Positions 1-9,897 are shown, numbered from the stretch's first letter. The stretch: 64,000 nt of DNA from Sphingobacteriia bacterium RIFOXYC2_FULL_35_18 (GCA_001829005.1 MIAG01000001.1:372001-436000), one strand, 5' to 3'. Numbers and translations: made by a program. The notes: a model not told the origin generated them from the sequence alone.

Positions 1-417
1 GAAGCAAGACCGTTGGTAGAAGGATTAATTAGAAATGACAAAAAAGCGAAAATAATCATTGACACAAAAATGAAAGGAAGTAGCTTGGAGGAAATTGCAA
101 AATCTTCTGGTACATCTGTTTTAAGAGCAGATAGCCTAAGCTTTGGTTCTGGTTTTATTAATGGTGTGGGCAACGAACCTAAAATTGTTGGAGCTGTATT
201 TAATAAGGCTATTCAAGGAAAATCTTCTGATTTAATTGCTGGAAATTCAGGCGTATTTGCTGTAAAGGGTGAAACCATTGCTGCAAAACCTGCTGATGCT
301 TTACCTGAAACCGTTAAACAAGCATTAATCCAAAATAGAAAAATGGCTACTTATAGAAGTGTTGAAGCTTTAAGAAAAGCAGCAACTGTTAAAGATTATC
401 GCTTTAGTTTCTATTAG
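1..417 (+). CDS. PpiD/SurA-like peptidylprolyl isomerase, C-terminal end (5' partial)
   Basis: The reading frame is open from base 1, so this is the last ~138 residues of a longer gene that begins outside the window. The visible part (for example GFINGVGNEPKIVGAVF, then ALIQNRKMATYRSVEALRKA) resembles the C-terminal region of the large Bacteroidota PpiD-type periplasmic foldases, which are membrane-anchored and help outer-membrane proteins fold. The parvulin domain itself is not in view, so the call rests on the tail only. The gene ends 22 bases before a strong intrinsic terminator, marking the end of its transcript. Confidence 0.6.
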   Translation, partial: EARPLVEGLIRNDKKAKIIIDTKMKGSSLEEIAKSSGTSVLRADSLSFGSGFINGVGNEPKIVGAVFNKAIQGKSSDLIAGNSGVFAVKGETIAAKPADALPETVKQALIQNRKMATYRSVEALRKAATVKDYRFSFY

Positions 418-439
418 TATCGATAATTAAACGGATTTA

Positions 440-470
440 AAGCCCACTTAGTAATAAGTGGGCTTTTTTT
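440..470 (+). terminator. Intrinsic terminator after the PpiD-like gene
   Basis: A perfect 11-bp inverted repeat (AAGCCCACTTA / TAAGTGGGCTT) with a GTAA loop runs straight into a T tract at 464-470. It sits 22 bases after the PpiD-like stop codon and separates that gene from the DUF2480 gene. Confidence 0.92.
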
Positions 471-521
471 GCGTCTATCGTAAAAATTGCTAAAAGCAAT
501 TAACTAATTTTATACTCTATT

Positions 522-1025
522 ATGGAACCTATAATTAATAAAGTAGCCGAAAGCGGTATCATTAGTCTTGATTTAGAAACCTTCTTTTCAAAGGATAAGA
601 TATTGGTCTTTGATTTAAAAGACTATTTATTTATGGGTTTAATTCTTAAAGAAAAAGATTTTAGAGCAGCTTTACTTAGTACAGATTGGGAAAAATACAG
701 AGATAGTTATGTTGCTCTTACTTGTAGTGCGGATGCTATCATTCCTATGTGGGCTAATATGTTGGTTGCTGTATATTTAACGCCTATTGCAAAAGGCGTA
801 TACTTTGGAACAGAAGCATTTGTAAAAGAACAATTATTATTAAGTGCTTTGGATAATTTTAATGGTGCCGATTATACTGACCAACGTGTTGTGGTAAAGG
901 GTTGTGGCGAAGACCCTGTTCCTGCATCAGCTTATGTAAAAATTACCACGATATTAAGGCCATTTGCTAAGAGCATCATGTATGGGGAACCCTGCAGTAC
1001 TGTTCCTTTGTTTAAGAAAAAATAA
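522..1025 (+). CDS. DUF2480 family protein
   Basis: This is a 167-residue soluble protein with no signal peptide or membrane segment. The start MEPIINKVAESGIISLDLE, the central ALTCSADAIIPMWANM and the late VVVKGCGEDPVPASAYV fit the DUF2480 family, a Bacteroidota-restricted family of unknown function (recognised from memory). Two cysteines lie in conserved-looking contexts (TCSADAIIP and KGCGEDPVP), which could suggest a metal or thiol role, but that is speculation. It is monocistronic: a terminator precedes it and the next gene converges on it. Confidence 0.75.
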   Translation: MEPIINKVAESGIISLDLETFFSKDKILVFDLKDYLFMGLILKEKDFRAALLSTDWEKYRDSYVALTCSADAIIPMWANMLVAVYLTPIAKGVYFGTEAFVKEQLLLSALDNFNGADYTDQRVVVKGCGEDPVPASAYVKITTILRPFAKSIMYGEPCSTVPLFKKK

Positions 1026-1040
1026 TTCTTAAGCAGTCAT

Positions 1041-1802
1041 TTAAATATTTATTGTTCTATTTTTTACTTCTTCAAATTGTTGATCATAGTCTTTTCTTAT
1101 TGTCCCAAATAGTCTATCCCAAACAAGGGTGTATAATCCATAATTACCTTTAAAATATTGATGATGTTGGTTATGATTAACCGAAGTGTTTATCCATTTT
1201 CCTATAAATGTTTTATTGAATCCTTTTGGATATAATTCAAAACCAAGATGTCCGTAAACATTGTAAATAATAGAGAAAAGAAAAAATATAGCCAAGTGTG
1301 TTATATGTACTGGTAAGGTAAAATAAAATATTACAACAATACTTTGTTCTATTACGGCTTCTAGCGGATGAAATGCATAAGCTGCCCAAGGAGACGGATT
1401 GGTAGATTGGTGGTGAACCAGGTGTACATATTTAAATATGGATGGATGGTGCATTATGCGATGCATGATATAAAAATAGAGGTCGTGCATGATAAACATT
1501 ATTGGAAAAACAGCATAATAATACCCCCAACCCATTTCATTGATTTCTTTATATCTGGTTGTATGTGGCCCAATACTTGGGCTATTTAATATGACTATTA
1601 TTAAACTAAAAATAATCATTGTGCTTAACGAATAGGAGAGCTCTCTTAAGTAATCTTTTGTTTTGGGAAACTTCTGTTGAATTTTTTGATACAACCAATT
1701 TTTTCTAAATATTACATAGAATAGTAAAAAAGCAATAAGCGCAGCTCCAAAATAGCGGCTTCCAATTTTTTCTAATGCAGTAAAAAATAAGTCCCAATTC
1801 AT
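1041..1802 (-). CDS. Sterol desaturase / fatty acid hydroxylase superfamily membrane protein
   Basis: This 253-residue integral membrane protein belongs to the di-iron fatty acid hydroxylase superfamily. The histidine clusters are visible: HDLYFYIMHRIMHH, then HLVHHQS, and near the C-terminus NHNQHHQYF followed by WDRLFGTI. These would hold two irons at the cytoplasmic face for oxygen-dependent C-H hydroxylation or desaturation of a lipid. Hydrophobic helices precede and separate the clusters. The substrate cannot be told from sequence; hydroxylation of fatty acyl chains, carotenoids or sterol-like lipids are all possible. It lies 9 bases downstream of polA on the same strand, so the two may be co-transcribed. 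Confidence 0.88.
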   Translation of the reverse strand: MNWDLFFTALEKIGSRYFGAALIAFLLFYVIFRKNWLYQKIQQKFPKTKDYLRELSYSLSTMIIFSLIIVILNSPSIGPHTTRYKEINEMGWGYYYAVFPIMFIMHDLYFYIMHRIMHHPSIFKYVHLVHHQSTNPSPWAAYAFHPLEAVIEQSIVVIFYFTLPVHITHLAIFFLFSIIYNVYGHLGFELYPKGFNKTFIGKWINTSVNHNQHHQYFKGNYGLYTLVWDRLFGTIRKDYDQQFEEVKNRTINI

Positions 1803-1811
1803 GGTATTGTT

Positions 1812-4640
1812 TTAATGTGCTTCTAACCAATTTTTGCCTTTACCAACTTCTGCTTCTACCGGAACCTCATTGGGTAAAGGAAGTGCATTCACCATGCAGT
1901 TAATAATCAAATCTTGCAAAGCATCTGCTTCAGATTCAACTGCATCAAAAACCAATTCATCGTGTACTTGTAAAATCATTTTTGATTCCCATGCTGACTT
2001 TTTCATTTCAGCATGAATTTTTATCATAGCCAATTTAATCATATCGGCTGCCGTTCCTTGTATAGGAGAGTTTATGGCATTTCTTTCGGCAAAACCCCTT
2101 ACTGTAAAGTTTGCACTATGAATATCTTTCAACCATCTTTTTCTGCCCATTAAAGTTTGTACATAGTCGTGTTCTTTCGCAAATTTGATTTGGTCATCCA
2201 TATATTGTTGAATAAATGGAAACTCTTTTTTGTAGTTCTCTATTATTTCTTTTGCTTCTGCCCTGCTTACACCCAAATTCTCAGCTAATCCAAAAGCTCC
2301 TTGACCATATATAATACCAAAGTTTACACTTTTTGCCTTGTACCTCATTTCTTTGGTAACAGCACTTTCTTCTACACCATATACTTTAGCAGCTGTTGCA
2401 GTATGTATATCTTTTCTTTCTTTAAATGCCGCACACATATTTGGATCTCCACTAATTGCAGCAACTATTCTTAATTCTATTTGTGAGTAGTCTGCACTCA
2501 TTAATATTCTCCCCGGTTCTCTAGGAACAAATGCTTTTCTAATTTCTCTTCCCCTTGCTGTTCTTATTGGTATATTTTGAAGATTTGGATTATTGCTACT
2601 AAGCCTTCCTGTTACTGCCACAGCTTGTGCATAAGAGGTATGAACCCGGCCTGTTTTCTTATTGATCATTTCGGGTAATGCATCTATATAAGTAGACTTT
2701 AATTTAGTTAATTCCCTAAACCCCAATATATCATCTACTATTTTGTGTTGATTGGCTAGTTTCAATAATACATCTTCTCCAGTTGCATATTGTCCCGTCT
2801 TTGTTTTTTTTGCTTTTGGGTCTAATTGTAATTTATCAAATAATACTTCACCTAATTGTTTGGGTGATGCTAGGTTAAATCTTACACCTGCTTGGGCATA
2901 AACACTTTCTTCACATTTTTTCGCTTCTATTTCTAATTCTCTACTGTATTCATGTAAAAATCCTTCGTCTACTTTTATCCCCTCAAATTCCATTTCGGTT
3001 AAAACTCTAACCAATGGATTTTCTACTTCATAAAACACCCTTTCTACTTCTTTTTCTTTAAGTAAAGGAACAAAGCATTCTTTTAATTGAAGTGTTATAT
3101 CTGCATCTTCTGCTGCATATTCTTTTATTTTATCTAGTTCAACATCACGCATATTTCCTTGGTTTTTTCCTTTTTTACCAATTAGCGTTTCAATTGAAAC
3201 CGGTTCATACCCTAAATACTGAGCACTAAGCAAATCCATACTGCGTCTACCTTCTGGTTCTATTACATAATGGGCTAACATGGTATCAAATAGTTCCCCC
3301 TTTGGTTCTATGCCATACCATTTCAACACCAATAAATCGTATTTTATATTTTGACCAACCCAACATTTGTTAGGATCGTTAAATAAAGGAATAAATAATT
3401 TTAATCTCTCTGTAGTTTCTTTTTGTTTATTTCCAAATGGAATATAATACCCCTTATGTTTTTCGTATGAAAAGCTTAATCCTACAATTTCTACATTATT
3501 GGCATCTATACCTGTTGTTTCTGTATCAAAACAAATTTCTTGCTTTGTTAATAGTTCTGCCACCAGTTCTTTAATAGCTTCTTCTGATTCTATTAAAAGG
3601 TATTGATGCTTAGTGTTTTCTATATTTTTGTCTGCAACTAATCCGTAATTATTAGGATTGGTTTCTTCCTCTATTGTTTCTTTAACTGTAACAAGTTTCT
3701 GTTCAACCGCATTTCCGAATAAGTCTGTTTGTACACCTTGAGGAGCAGATTGAAAGGCATTAAATGTTTCACCTAGAATTCTTTTTCCAAGTGTTTTAAA
3801 TTCCAGTTCTGTAAATACTGCGTCTAATTCTTCTCTATTCCAATCCTTCAAACGATAGTCTTCTTCATGAAACTCAACAGGAACATTGGTTATAATCGTT
3901 GCTAATTTTTTACTTATAATGGCTGACTCCTTTCCGGACCTAACTTTTTCACCTAGTGCCCCTTTTATTTTATCTGCATTCTCCAAAACACCTTCTAGTG
4001 TATGGTATTCTTTTAACAGCTTTGCTGCCGTTTTTTCACCTACTCCAGGAATACCTGGAATATTGTCTACTGCGTCTCCCATTAAACCCAACATATCTAC
4101 CACTTGTTCTACTTTAGCTATATCCCATTTGGTACATATCTTTTCTGCGTTTAGTATTTCTTCTGCATTCCCATAAGCTGGTGGTTTATAAATATATACA
4201 TGGGGCTTTACTAATAACTGTCCATAGTCTTTATCTGGTGTAACCATGTATACTTCATAACCAACATCTGCAGCTTGCCAAGCTACTGTACCAATAATAT
4301 CATCTGCTTCATAACCATCTAGTTCTACAACAGGAATATTAAATCCACGTATGATTCTTTGTATATCAGGAATGGATGCCAATAAGTCTTCAGGTGCTTC
4401 TTGTCTATTTGCTTTGTAATCTGTAAAATCGGTATGGCGCTCTGTGGGTGCATGTGTATCAAAACAAACGGCTAAATGCGTTGGTTTTTCTTTGTTAATT
4501 AAATCGAAGAGGGTAGAAGTAAAACCAAATTGTGCATTGGTATTAATTCCTTTGGAGGTGATCCTAGGATTTCTAATCAAAGCATAATAAGCTCTATAGA
4601 TTAAGGCTAAAGCATCTAACAGAAACAGTTTTTTTTCCAT
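1812..4640 (-). CDS. polA: DNA polymerase I
   Basis: This 942-residue protein has all three classical Pol I domains. Residues ~1-300 form the 5' nuclease (LLDALALIYRAYYAL at the start, then DGYEADDIIGT and the helix-hairpin-helix DNIPGIPGVGEKTAAKLL). Residues ~350-545 form a 3'-5' proofreading exonuclease whose acidic motifs look intact (CFDTETTG, GQNIKYDLL, YAAEDADITLQL). Residues ~560-942 form the polymerase, with SADYSQIELRI and LQVHDELVFD carrying the two catalytic acidic motifs. It fills gaps and removes RNA primers during replication and repair. The amidohydrolase pair upstream ends in its own terminator, so polA probably has its own promoter in 4641-4700. Confidence 0.98.
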   Translation of the reverse strand: MEKKLFLLDALALIYRAYYALIRNPRITSKGINTNAQFGFTSTLFDLINKEKPTHLAVCFDTHAPTERHTDFTDYKANRQEAPEDLLASIPDIQRIIRGFNIPVVELDGYEADDIIGTVAWQAADVGYEVYMVTPDKDYGQLLVKPHVYIYKPPAYGNAEEILNAEKICTKWDIAKVEQVVDMLGLMGDAVDNIPGIPGVGEKTAAKLLKEYHTLEGVLENADKIKGALGEKVRSGKESAIISKKLATIITNVPVEFHEEDYRLKDWNREELDAVFTELEFKTLGKRILGETFNAFQSAPQGVQTDLFGNAVEQKLVTVKETIEEETNPNNYGLVADKNIENTKHQYLLIESEEAIKELVAELLTKQEICFDTETTGIDANNVEIVGLSFSYEKHKGYYIPFGNKQKETTERLKLFIPLFNDPNKCWVGQNIKYDLLVLKWYGIEPKGELFDTMLAHYVIEPEGRRSMDLLSAQYLGYEPVSIETLIGKKGKNQGNMRDVELDKIKEYAAEDADITLQLKECFVPLLKEKEVERVFYEVENPLVRVLTEMEFEGIKVDEGFLHEYSRELEIEAKKCEESVYAQAGVRFNLASPKQLGEVLFDKLQLDPKAKKTKTGQYATGEDVLLKLANQHKIVDDILGFRELTKLKSTYIDALPEMINKKTGRVHTSYAQAVAVTGRLSSNNPNLQNIPIRTARGREIRKAFVPREPGRILMSADYSQIELRIVAAISGDPNMCAAFKERKDIHTATAAKVYGVEESAVTKEMRYKAKSVNFGIIYGQGAFGLAENLGVSRAEAKEIIENYKKEFPFIQQYMDDQIKFAKEHDYVQTLMGRKRWLKDIHSANFTVRGFAERNAINSPIQGTAADMIKLAMIKIHAEMKKSAWESKMILQVHDELVFDAVESEADALQDLIINCMVNALPLPNEVPVEAEVGKGKNWLEAH

Positions 4641-4700
4641 AAAAGCTAAGGTAACAAATAGGGCGCTGCAGTTTATTATTATTCTACAAATTATTGAATT

Positions 4701-4732
4701 GAAAAAGCCCGGAACTATTCGTTACCGGGCTT
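4701..4732 (-). terminator. Intrinsic terminator of the amidohydrolase operon
   Basis: Inverted repeat AAGCCCGG (4705-4712) / CCGGGCTT (4725-4732), followed on the minus strand by a run of Ts. It lies 31 bases after the stop of the 4763-6079 gene and before polA, so it ends the amidohydrolase transcript. Confidence 0.8.
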
Positions 4733-4762
4733 CTCAAAAATTAAGCAAGAACTTTTGGTTTT

Positions 4763-6079
4763 TTACTTAATTGAATATTTATATTTATAACGCTCGTACA
4801 ATTGCTTGTGTTTGTCGTCTAATACAATTTTTCTTCCTTGAATAAATGCGTGTTCTACAATGCTGGTATGCATGTCTAAAATATCACCTGCACTAATTAT
4901 GATATTGGCGTCTTTACCTTTTTCTATAGATCCCGTTGTTAAGTCTGCACCTAATATTTTAGCCGCATTTAAGGTTATAGCACTTAAAGCTTCTTCCTTA
5001 GTTAAACCATAGGTTGCTGCGGTTCCTGCATTAAAAGCTAAGTTTCTTCCCCTGTTTTGAGGATCATCATCGTTAATACAAAATAATACACCTGCTTTTT
5101 GTAATACAGATGGAGCTTTATAGGGCATATCTACATCATCATCATCCGACGTGGGCAGATTATGCATTTGACTTAGTATAACACTAATATTATGCTGCTT
5201 TAATAAGTCTGCTATTTGCCAGCTTTCTGAACCACCTACTATTACTACATCAAAACCAAACTCTTTTACAAAGTCAATAGCTAACAACATTTGTTTAACC
5301 TGATTTCCATGTAAAAACAATTTTTGTTTTTTCTGAAATAAGCTACGCGCTGCTTCCATTTTTAAATTAGTTTCCTTCGGCGTATTTTCTATATATACTT
5401 TCGCTTGTCTAAAATAATCCTTCACTATTTCAATTCTATCTAAGGCTGCTTTTAGAGGGTCTGTTGGAGCCTGTGGCATAAACTGTGCAAACAGTGCGCC
5501 TAATCTACCTCCCGGACGACCTAATAAACTTGGTAAATATATATGCATACCATTATCCATTTTGTATGCAGCATCTTCCCAATGCCAAGCATCCAGTTGT
5601 ACAACACTAGATTGACCAGCAAGCAAAGAACCAACAGGTGCTGTATGTGCCAACAAAATACCATTCGACCTTAGTGTATTCGTAATCTTTGAATCTGCAT
5701 TATAGGCGGCAATAGAACGAATGCTAGGATTCATGTCTCCAATTTCATTGAAGTCTGTAGTAGCTCTTACGCCCGATATTTCTTGTAAGCCTAAAGTTGA
5801 AGCAGGTAAAATCAATCCTGGATAAATATGTTTTCCAGTTGCATCAAATACCTGAACATCACCTTGAGGTATGGCAATATTATTTCCTACTTCTTCTATT
5901 TTACCATTATTTAATTTAATAGTTGCGTTTTCTATAACAGTTCCATTTCCTACATGAACAGTTCCGTTCTTTAAGAAAATCAGCCCCTTCTGTGATTTTG
6001 CAGGATAAACGGTTTCCTGTGCTTTTGTTGCTCCTACTAATAATAGTAAAGCACTTAGTGATATGATAATTTTTTTCAT
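4763..6079 (-). CDS. Secreted amidohydrolase-like protein, probably catalytically degenerate
   Basis: I chose the ATG at 6079 because it starts a clean signal peptide (MKKIIISLSALLLLVGATKAQ); an earlier in-frame ATG at 6136 would overlap the upstream gene and bury the signal. The 438-residue product has the amidohydrolase/imidazolonepropionase layout: an N-terminal beta-sandwich strand set (VHVGNGTVIENATIKLNNGKI), a barrel, and a C-terminal SIEKGKDANIIIS segment. The usual metal-binding HxH after PGLID is missing: the sequence reads YPGLILPASTLG. A late acidic stretch (CINDDDPQNRGRN) sits where the catalytic Asp is expected. It follows the larger amidohydrolase gene by 10 bases and is surely in its operon. 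Confidence 0.82.
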   Translation of the reverse strand: MKKIIISLSALLLLVGATKAQETVYPAKSQKGLIFLKNGTVHVGNGTVIENATIKLNNGKIEEVGNNIAIPQGDVQVFDATGKHIYPGLILPASTLGLQEISGVRATTDFNEIGDMNPSIRSIAAYNADSKITNTLRSNGILLAHTAPVGSLLAGQSSVVQLDAWHWEDAAYKMDNGMHIYLPSLLGRPGGRLGALFAQFMPQAPTDPLKAALDRIEIVKDYFRQAKVYIENTPKETNLKMEAARSLFQKKQKLFLHGNQVKQMLLAIDFVKEFGFDVVIVGGSESWQIADLLKQHNISVILSQMHNLPTSDDDDVDMPYKAPSVLQKAGVLFCINDDDPQNRGRNLAFNAGTAATYGLTKEEALSAITLNAAKILGADLTTGSIEKGKDANIIISAGDILDMHTSIVEHAFIQGRKIVLDDKHKQLYERYKYKYSIK

Positions 6080-6089
6080 GATAATTTTT

Positions 6090-9000
6090 TTAGTGGTTGC
6101 TATTGTGTTCAATACCTTCTTCTTCACCAGCTTCAATTTCTAGTAAGCCTAATTTATGTCCATGGTCTAAACAAGTATGTACATATTTATAACTTGGAGT
6201 AAATGGAGCCATTGGAGCGCCGGTTCTTTTTTCTCCCACCATTTTACTAATTAAACGAGTACGCTCTGCTTTTACTTCTTTTCTCATTGCTTCGTCTTTT
6301 GCACGATCAAAGAAAATAGTTCCATCAACAATGGTATAAAGAGATTTGGCATAAATGCTTAACGGGTGCGCCGACCATAATACAAGATCTGCATCTTTGC
6401 CTTCTTTAATACTACCTACTTTGCTGTCTACATGCAACATTTTAGCAGGATTAATAGTTACCATATTTAAGGCATCTATTTCACTCATGCCACCATATTT
6501 TACACTTTTTGCTGCTTCTTGATTTAATCGACGAGCCATTTCTGCATCATCTGAATTAATAGCCACGTTTAAACCAACTTTGTGCATAATGGAAGCGTTG
6601 TATGGTATTGCGTCTTGCACTTCATTTTTATACGCCCACCAGTCTGAAAATGTTGATGCTGCAGCACCATGCGCTTTCATTTTATCTGCTACTTTATATC
6701 CTTCTAAAATATGGGTGAAAGTATTCACTTTAAATCCAAATTTTTCTGCAACCCGCATAGCTACTACAATTTCACTTGCCACATAACTATGACAGGTAAT
6801 AAAGCGTTTGCTGTTCATGATATCTACCAGTGTTTCTAACTCAAGGTCTTTTCTAAAATTACCTTTGGTATTTGCTTTTTTAGCGGCCTCATATATTTTA
6901 GCTCTATTAAACGCATCTGTTAATACTTGTTCCACCCCCATTCTGGTATCAGGAAAACGGGTATTACCTTGAGTTGAAGATGAACGTTTAACGTTTTCTC
7001 CTAAGGCAAATTTGATAAATGGATCGGCGCCTTCAAACATTAAACCTTTATCGTCTGTACCCCAACGAAGTTTAATTAATTGTGTTTGACCACCTATGGT
7101 ATTTGCAGAACCATGAAGAATATGTGAGCTGGTAACACCGCCACTTAATTGTCTGTATATATTAATATCGTCTGGATCAAGGTTGTCTTGCATTCTTACT
7201 TCTGCAGTTACCGATTGGCCACCCTCATTGGTTGAAGCTGATGCAATATGTGAGTGTTCATCTATAATTCCTGCGGTTAAATGTTTACCAGTTGCATCAA
7301 TAACCTTAGCGGTTGCATCGTTTAAGCCCTTTCCTACTTTTGCAATTTTTCCGTTTTTAACCAAAACGTCTGCACCTTCTAATTTACCCGCTTTTTCACT
7401 GGTCCATACCGTTGCGTTTTTAAATAAAATGGTTTCTGGTTTAGGAATATTTGCTTCATCATTACCAAATGCCGTAAAAGGATAAAAAGATTTACCTGTT
7501 TTAGGCATTACCTTAGGTTTCGACTCTTCTGCTTTTGCAGTTGATAAACTAATCTCTTCCGCAGACCAAGTAATATGGTTACCCAATGAATCTACACCTG
7601 TGCCATTCCAACTTTTGCCATTACTAAATCCACTTAATTTAACTGCGTTTGTTGGAAGTGGAGCTACGGCATTTGCTCCCATACCTGTGCGCCCAGCCAT
7701 TCCCATTCTTCTTTGCATTGGAGCAAAACTAATTTTAACCGTTTTGCCATCATAACTAAATCTGTTAGACAAAGTATCTTTTCCTACTAAAGTTGCAGAA
7801 CTGTTAGATTTTACTTCTAAAGTAAATCTTTGAGGTCCATTATCTGTATTGACAGTTAATGTATAATTACCATTGATGCTTTTCCACGCATCTTCCTTAA
7901 CCGCGTATTTTTTACCATTTACCCAGTTCTGTAGAATAATTGATTTTTCAGTAAAAACAGGAGCCGTTGTAATAACAAAGTTGGCCAGTTTGCCTTCATC
8001 TAAACTTCCTACTTTATCATAAACCCCTAACCATGTGGCCGGGTTCTTGGTCAAAGCTTCCATAGCACCTTTTTCTGATAAGCCATATTCCATTGCTTTT
8101 CTAAGATTACTTAAAAATGATTTTGGATCTCTTAAATCAGCTGAGGTTAAACAAAAAGGGATTCCAGCTTTTTCAATAGCTGCTGGATTGGTTGGTCCTA
8201 ATTCCCAGTTTTTCATATCAGCCAACGAAACCATTCTTGCATCATTTGGATCTTCTACATCTTGTGCTTGTGGAAAATTTAGTGTAACAATCATGGGTGC
8301 TTTTGTTGCAGCCACTTCTTTAATTCTTTGGTATTCTTTACCAGTTGATTTTAGGATATATTGAACACCAAATTCATCTCCAATTCTATCTGCTCTTACA
8401 ATATTCCACAAATCAATTCCACGGTCTTGCACGTCAAAAATCTGAGGCAGTGCTTGATTTGAATTAAAATATTTAAGGGTAATATTAAATCCTTCTTTAG
8501 TTGCAGCTTCTGGATTATTCTTATACCAGGCAGCATCGTTATAAGTTTGTCTTAAAAGTGCAATGGAGCCCATTAAAGAAGAAGGATAACTCTGTGTAGA
8601 AGAACCTTTGCTAAAAGAATACAAAGCAGCTGCTTTATCTTTTACAATTACAAAATTGTCTTTTTCTCCTGAAAGTGTTACTACCGATCCTGTTCCTCGA
8701 ACAATACCATCTTTTTGGTGGGTAAGCACTGTACCAAATCCTGCTTCACGCATTGGTTTTGCTTTTGCTTCATCTACACTAAATATTTTATAAGCGTTTA
8801 CTTCAGACTTTAGTGCCTGGTTCCATCCGTAAGCGCCTTTTTGATTGTTGGTTAATTGAGCGGGACCGCCGAAACCTCCACCTCCAGTGGGTCTTTGAAT
8901 TTGCGGCATGCCATAATCTGAATAAATGTCAATAAAAGATGGATAGATATACTTGTCTTTACAATCAATAACTACTGCATCCTTTGGAACAGCCACATTG

Positions 9001-9203
9001 GCGCCAACAGCAATAATTTTACCATCTCTAATAACCATTATACCATTTTGAATGGTGTTTTGGGCATCTTTAACAATGGTGGCATTGGTGAATGCATAGC
9101 AGCCATCTCTTTTATCTGCTACACCATTCACGGGAAATGTTTCTTGGGCACGCAACATGGTTGTCAATACCAAACAAGAAAACAACAACTTGATTTTTCT
9201 CAT
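6090..9203 (-). CDS. Secreted tandem amidohydrolase: inactive-looking N half, active-looking C half
   Basis: This 1037-residue protein has a signal peptide (MRKIKLLFSCLVLTTMLRAQ) and two amidohydrolase-type units in a row. Unit 1 (~30-450) has the sandwich and barrel pattern, but the metal HxH is replaced by FIDIYSDYG. A ~100-residue linker follows (~450-580), rich in beta strands (YTLTVNTDNGPQRFTLEV). Unit 2 (~590-1010) keeps the metal ligands: GIIDEHSHIAS (HxH), FITCHSYVAS, FTHILEGYK and NSDDAEMARR. The family hydrolyses amide or related bonds in small molecules or peptides; the substrate is unknown. Residues after ~1010 form a short His-rich tail (GIEHNSNH). It is the first gene of a two-gene operon with the smaller homolog. 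Confidence 0.85.
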   Translation of the reverse strand: MRKIKLLFSCLVLTTMLRAQETFPVNGVADKRDGCYAFTNATIVKDAQNTIQNGIMVIRDGKIIAVGANVAVPKDAVVIDCKDKYIYPSFIDIYSDYGMPQIQRPTGGGGFGGPAQLTNNQKGAYGWNQALKSEVNAYKIFSVDEAKAKPMREAGFGTVLTHQKDGIVRGTGSVVTLSGEKDNFVIVKDKAAALYSFSKGSSTQSYPSSLMGSIALLRQTYNDAAWYKNNPEAATKEGFNITLKYFNSNQALPQIFDVQDRGIDLWNIVRADRIGDEFGVQYILKSTGKEYQRIKEVAATKAPMIVTLNFPQAQDVEDPNDARMVSLADMKNWELGPTNPAAIEKAGIPFCLTSADLRDPKSFLSNLRKAMEYGLSEKGAMEALTKNPATWLGVYDKVGSLDEGKLANFVITTAPVFTEKSIILQNWVNGKKYAVKEDAWKSINGNYTLTVNTDNGPQRFTLEVKSNSSATLVGKDTLSNRFSYDGKTVKISFAPMQRRMGMAGRTGMGANAVAPLPTNAVKLSGFSNGKSWNGTGVDSLGNHITWSAEEISLSTAKAEESKPKVMPKTGKSFYPFTAFGNDEANIPKPETILFKNATVWTSEKAGKLEGADVLVKNGKIAKVGKGLNDATAKVIDATGKHLTAGIIDEHSHIASASTNEGGQSVTAEVRMQDNLDPDDINIYRQLSGGVTSSHILHGSANTIGGQTQLIKLRWGTDDKGLMFEGADPFIKFALGENVKRSSSTQGNTRFPDTRMGVEQVLTDAFNRAKIYEAAKKANTKGNFRKDLELETLVDIMNSKRFITCHSYVASEIVVAMRVAEKFGFKVNTFTHILEGYKVADKMKAHGAAASTFSDWWAYKNEVQDAIPYNASIMHKVGLNVAINSDDAEMARRLNQEAAKSVKYGGMSEIDALNMVTINPAKMLHVDSKVGSIKEGKDADLVLWSAHPLSIYAKSLYTIVDGTIFFDRAKDEAMRKEVKAERTRLISKMVGEKRTGAPMAPFTPSYKYVHTCLDHGHKLGLLEIEAGEEEGIEHNSNH

Positions 9204-9297
9204 AAGTTAAGGTTGTTTAAGTAGGATTCTAAAGCTACTACAAATGTTTGTCTTTGTAAAAAGCAGCTTTTATGATTATGATGAGTGGGTGAATACA

Positions 9298-9837
9298 TTA
9301 ATGTGCTATCTGTTCTTTTTTATATTGACTGCCTTTTGGATCTATTTTGATTGTTACTTTTCCCGTTTTGTCGGATAAGGCTTTAAAAAACAGACTAGTT
9401 CCACCCTTGTTATCATTAGAGGAGCTGTTCATTTTTTTAGACTGGTTACGCTTTATCATATTATTTAGTGGTACTTGAATATGTAGTTTTGTTTTCCCAT
9501 CAAGTCCATAATCCCCTCCTATAAATAAATTTAATGCCGATGTGGCTATTTCCATTCTGGGTATATGAATATTGCCTTTTTCTATACTTAAATTGTTTTG
9601 AATTGTTGCAAAATATAGTGAGTCTAAATTCCTTTTCTTAAATATATGTTCTTGTAGTTTTAGTAGAGGCTCATAATTCAACAATCTACCTTGTTTTAGT
9701 TGAAAGTTGACGGATGCTTTAATGTTACTAGGTTCAATACCGCCTTGTTGATTTAGTTTCGTAGTTAATAGCCCATTTATAGTGAGTTCACCACGAATAT
9801 TTTTATGTGAAATTCCAGGTAAGCTAAAACTATTCAT
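9298..9837 (-). CDS. C-terminal fragment of the interrupted AsmA-like gene
   Basis: This 179-residue open frame has no signal peptide and starts mid-domain (MNSFSLPGISHKNIRGELTI), which in intact AsmA-family proteins follows a stretch like the one encoded by 9838-9894. It is in the same frame as the 9895-11718 gene and is separated from it only by one TAA codon and 19 sense codons (including KYQVNRVKAEDLFYG). It carries the typical C-terminal AsmA pattern: an amphipathic helix (LKLQEHIFKKRNLDSLYF), ISIEKGNIHIPRMEI-like strands, and a tail ending in KIDPKGSQYKKEQIAH. Translation from the internal ATG is possible but is more likely not biologically meaningful. Confidence 0.55.
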   Translation of the reverse strand: MNSFSLPGISHKNIRGELTINGLLTTKLNQQGGIEPSNIKASVNFQLKQGRLLNYEPLLKLQEHIFKKRNLDSLYFATIQNNLSIEKGNIHIPRMEIATSALNLFIGGDYGLDGKTKLHIQVPLNNMIKRNQSKKMNSSSNDNKGGTSLFFKALSDKTGKVTIKIDPKGSQYKKEQIAH

Positions 9838-9894
9838 ACCATAGAATAAGTCTTCTGCTTTAACACGGTTAACTTGATATTTAGCGGAAAGAAA

Positions 9895-9897
9895 TTA
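9895..9897 (-). other. In-frame TAA that splits the AsmA-like gene
   Basis: Reading the minus strand through this codon gives ...ITTNNR-stop-FLSAKYQVNRVKAEDLFYG..., with coding sense on both sides in the same frame and no length change. A single base substitution (for example CAA to TAA) would explain it. A sequencing error or programmed readthrough are the alternatives. Confidence 0.8.
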
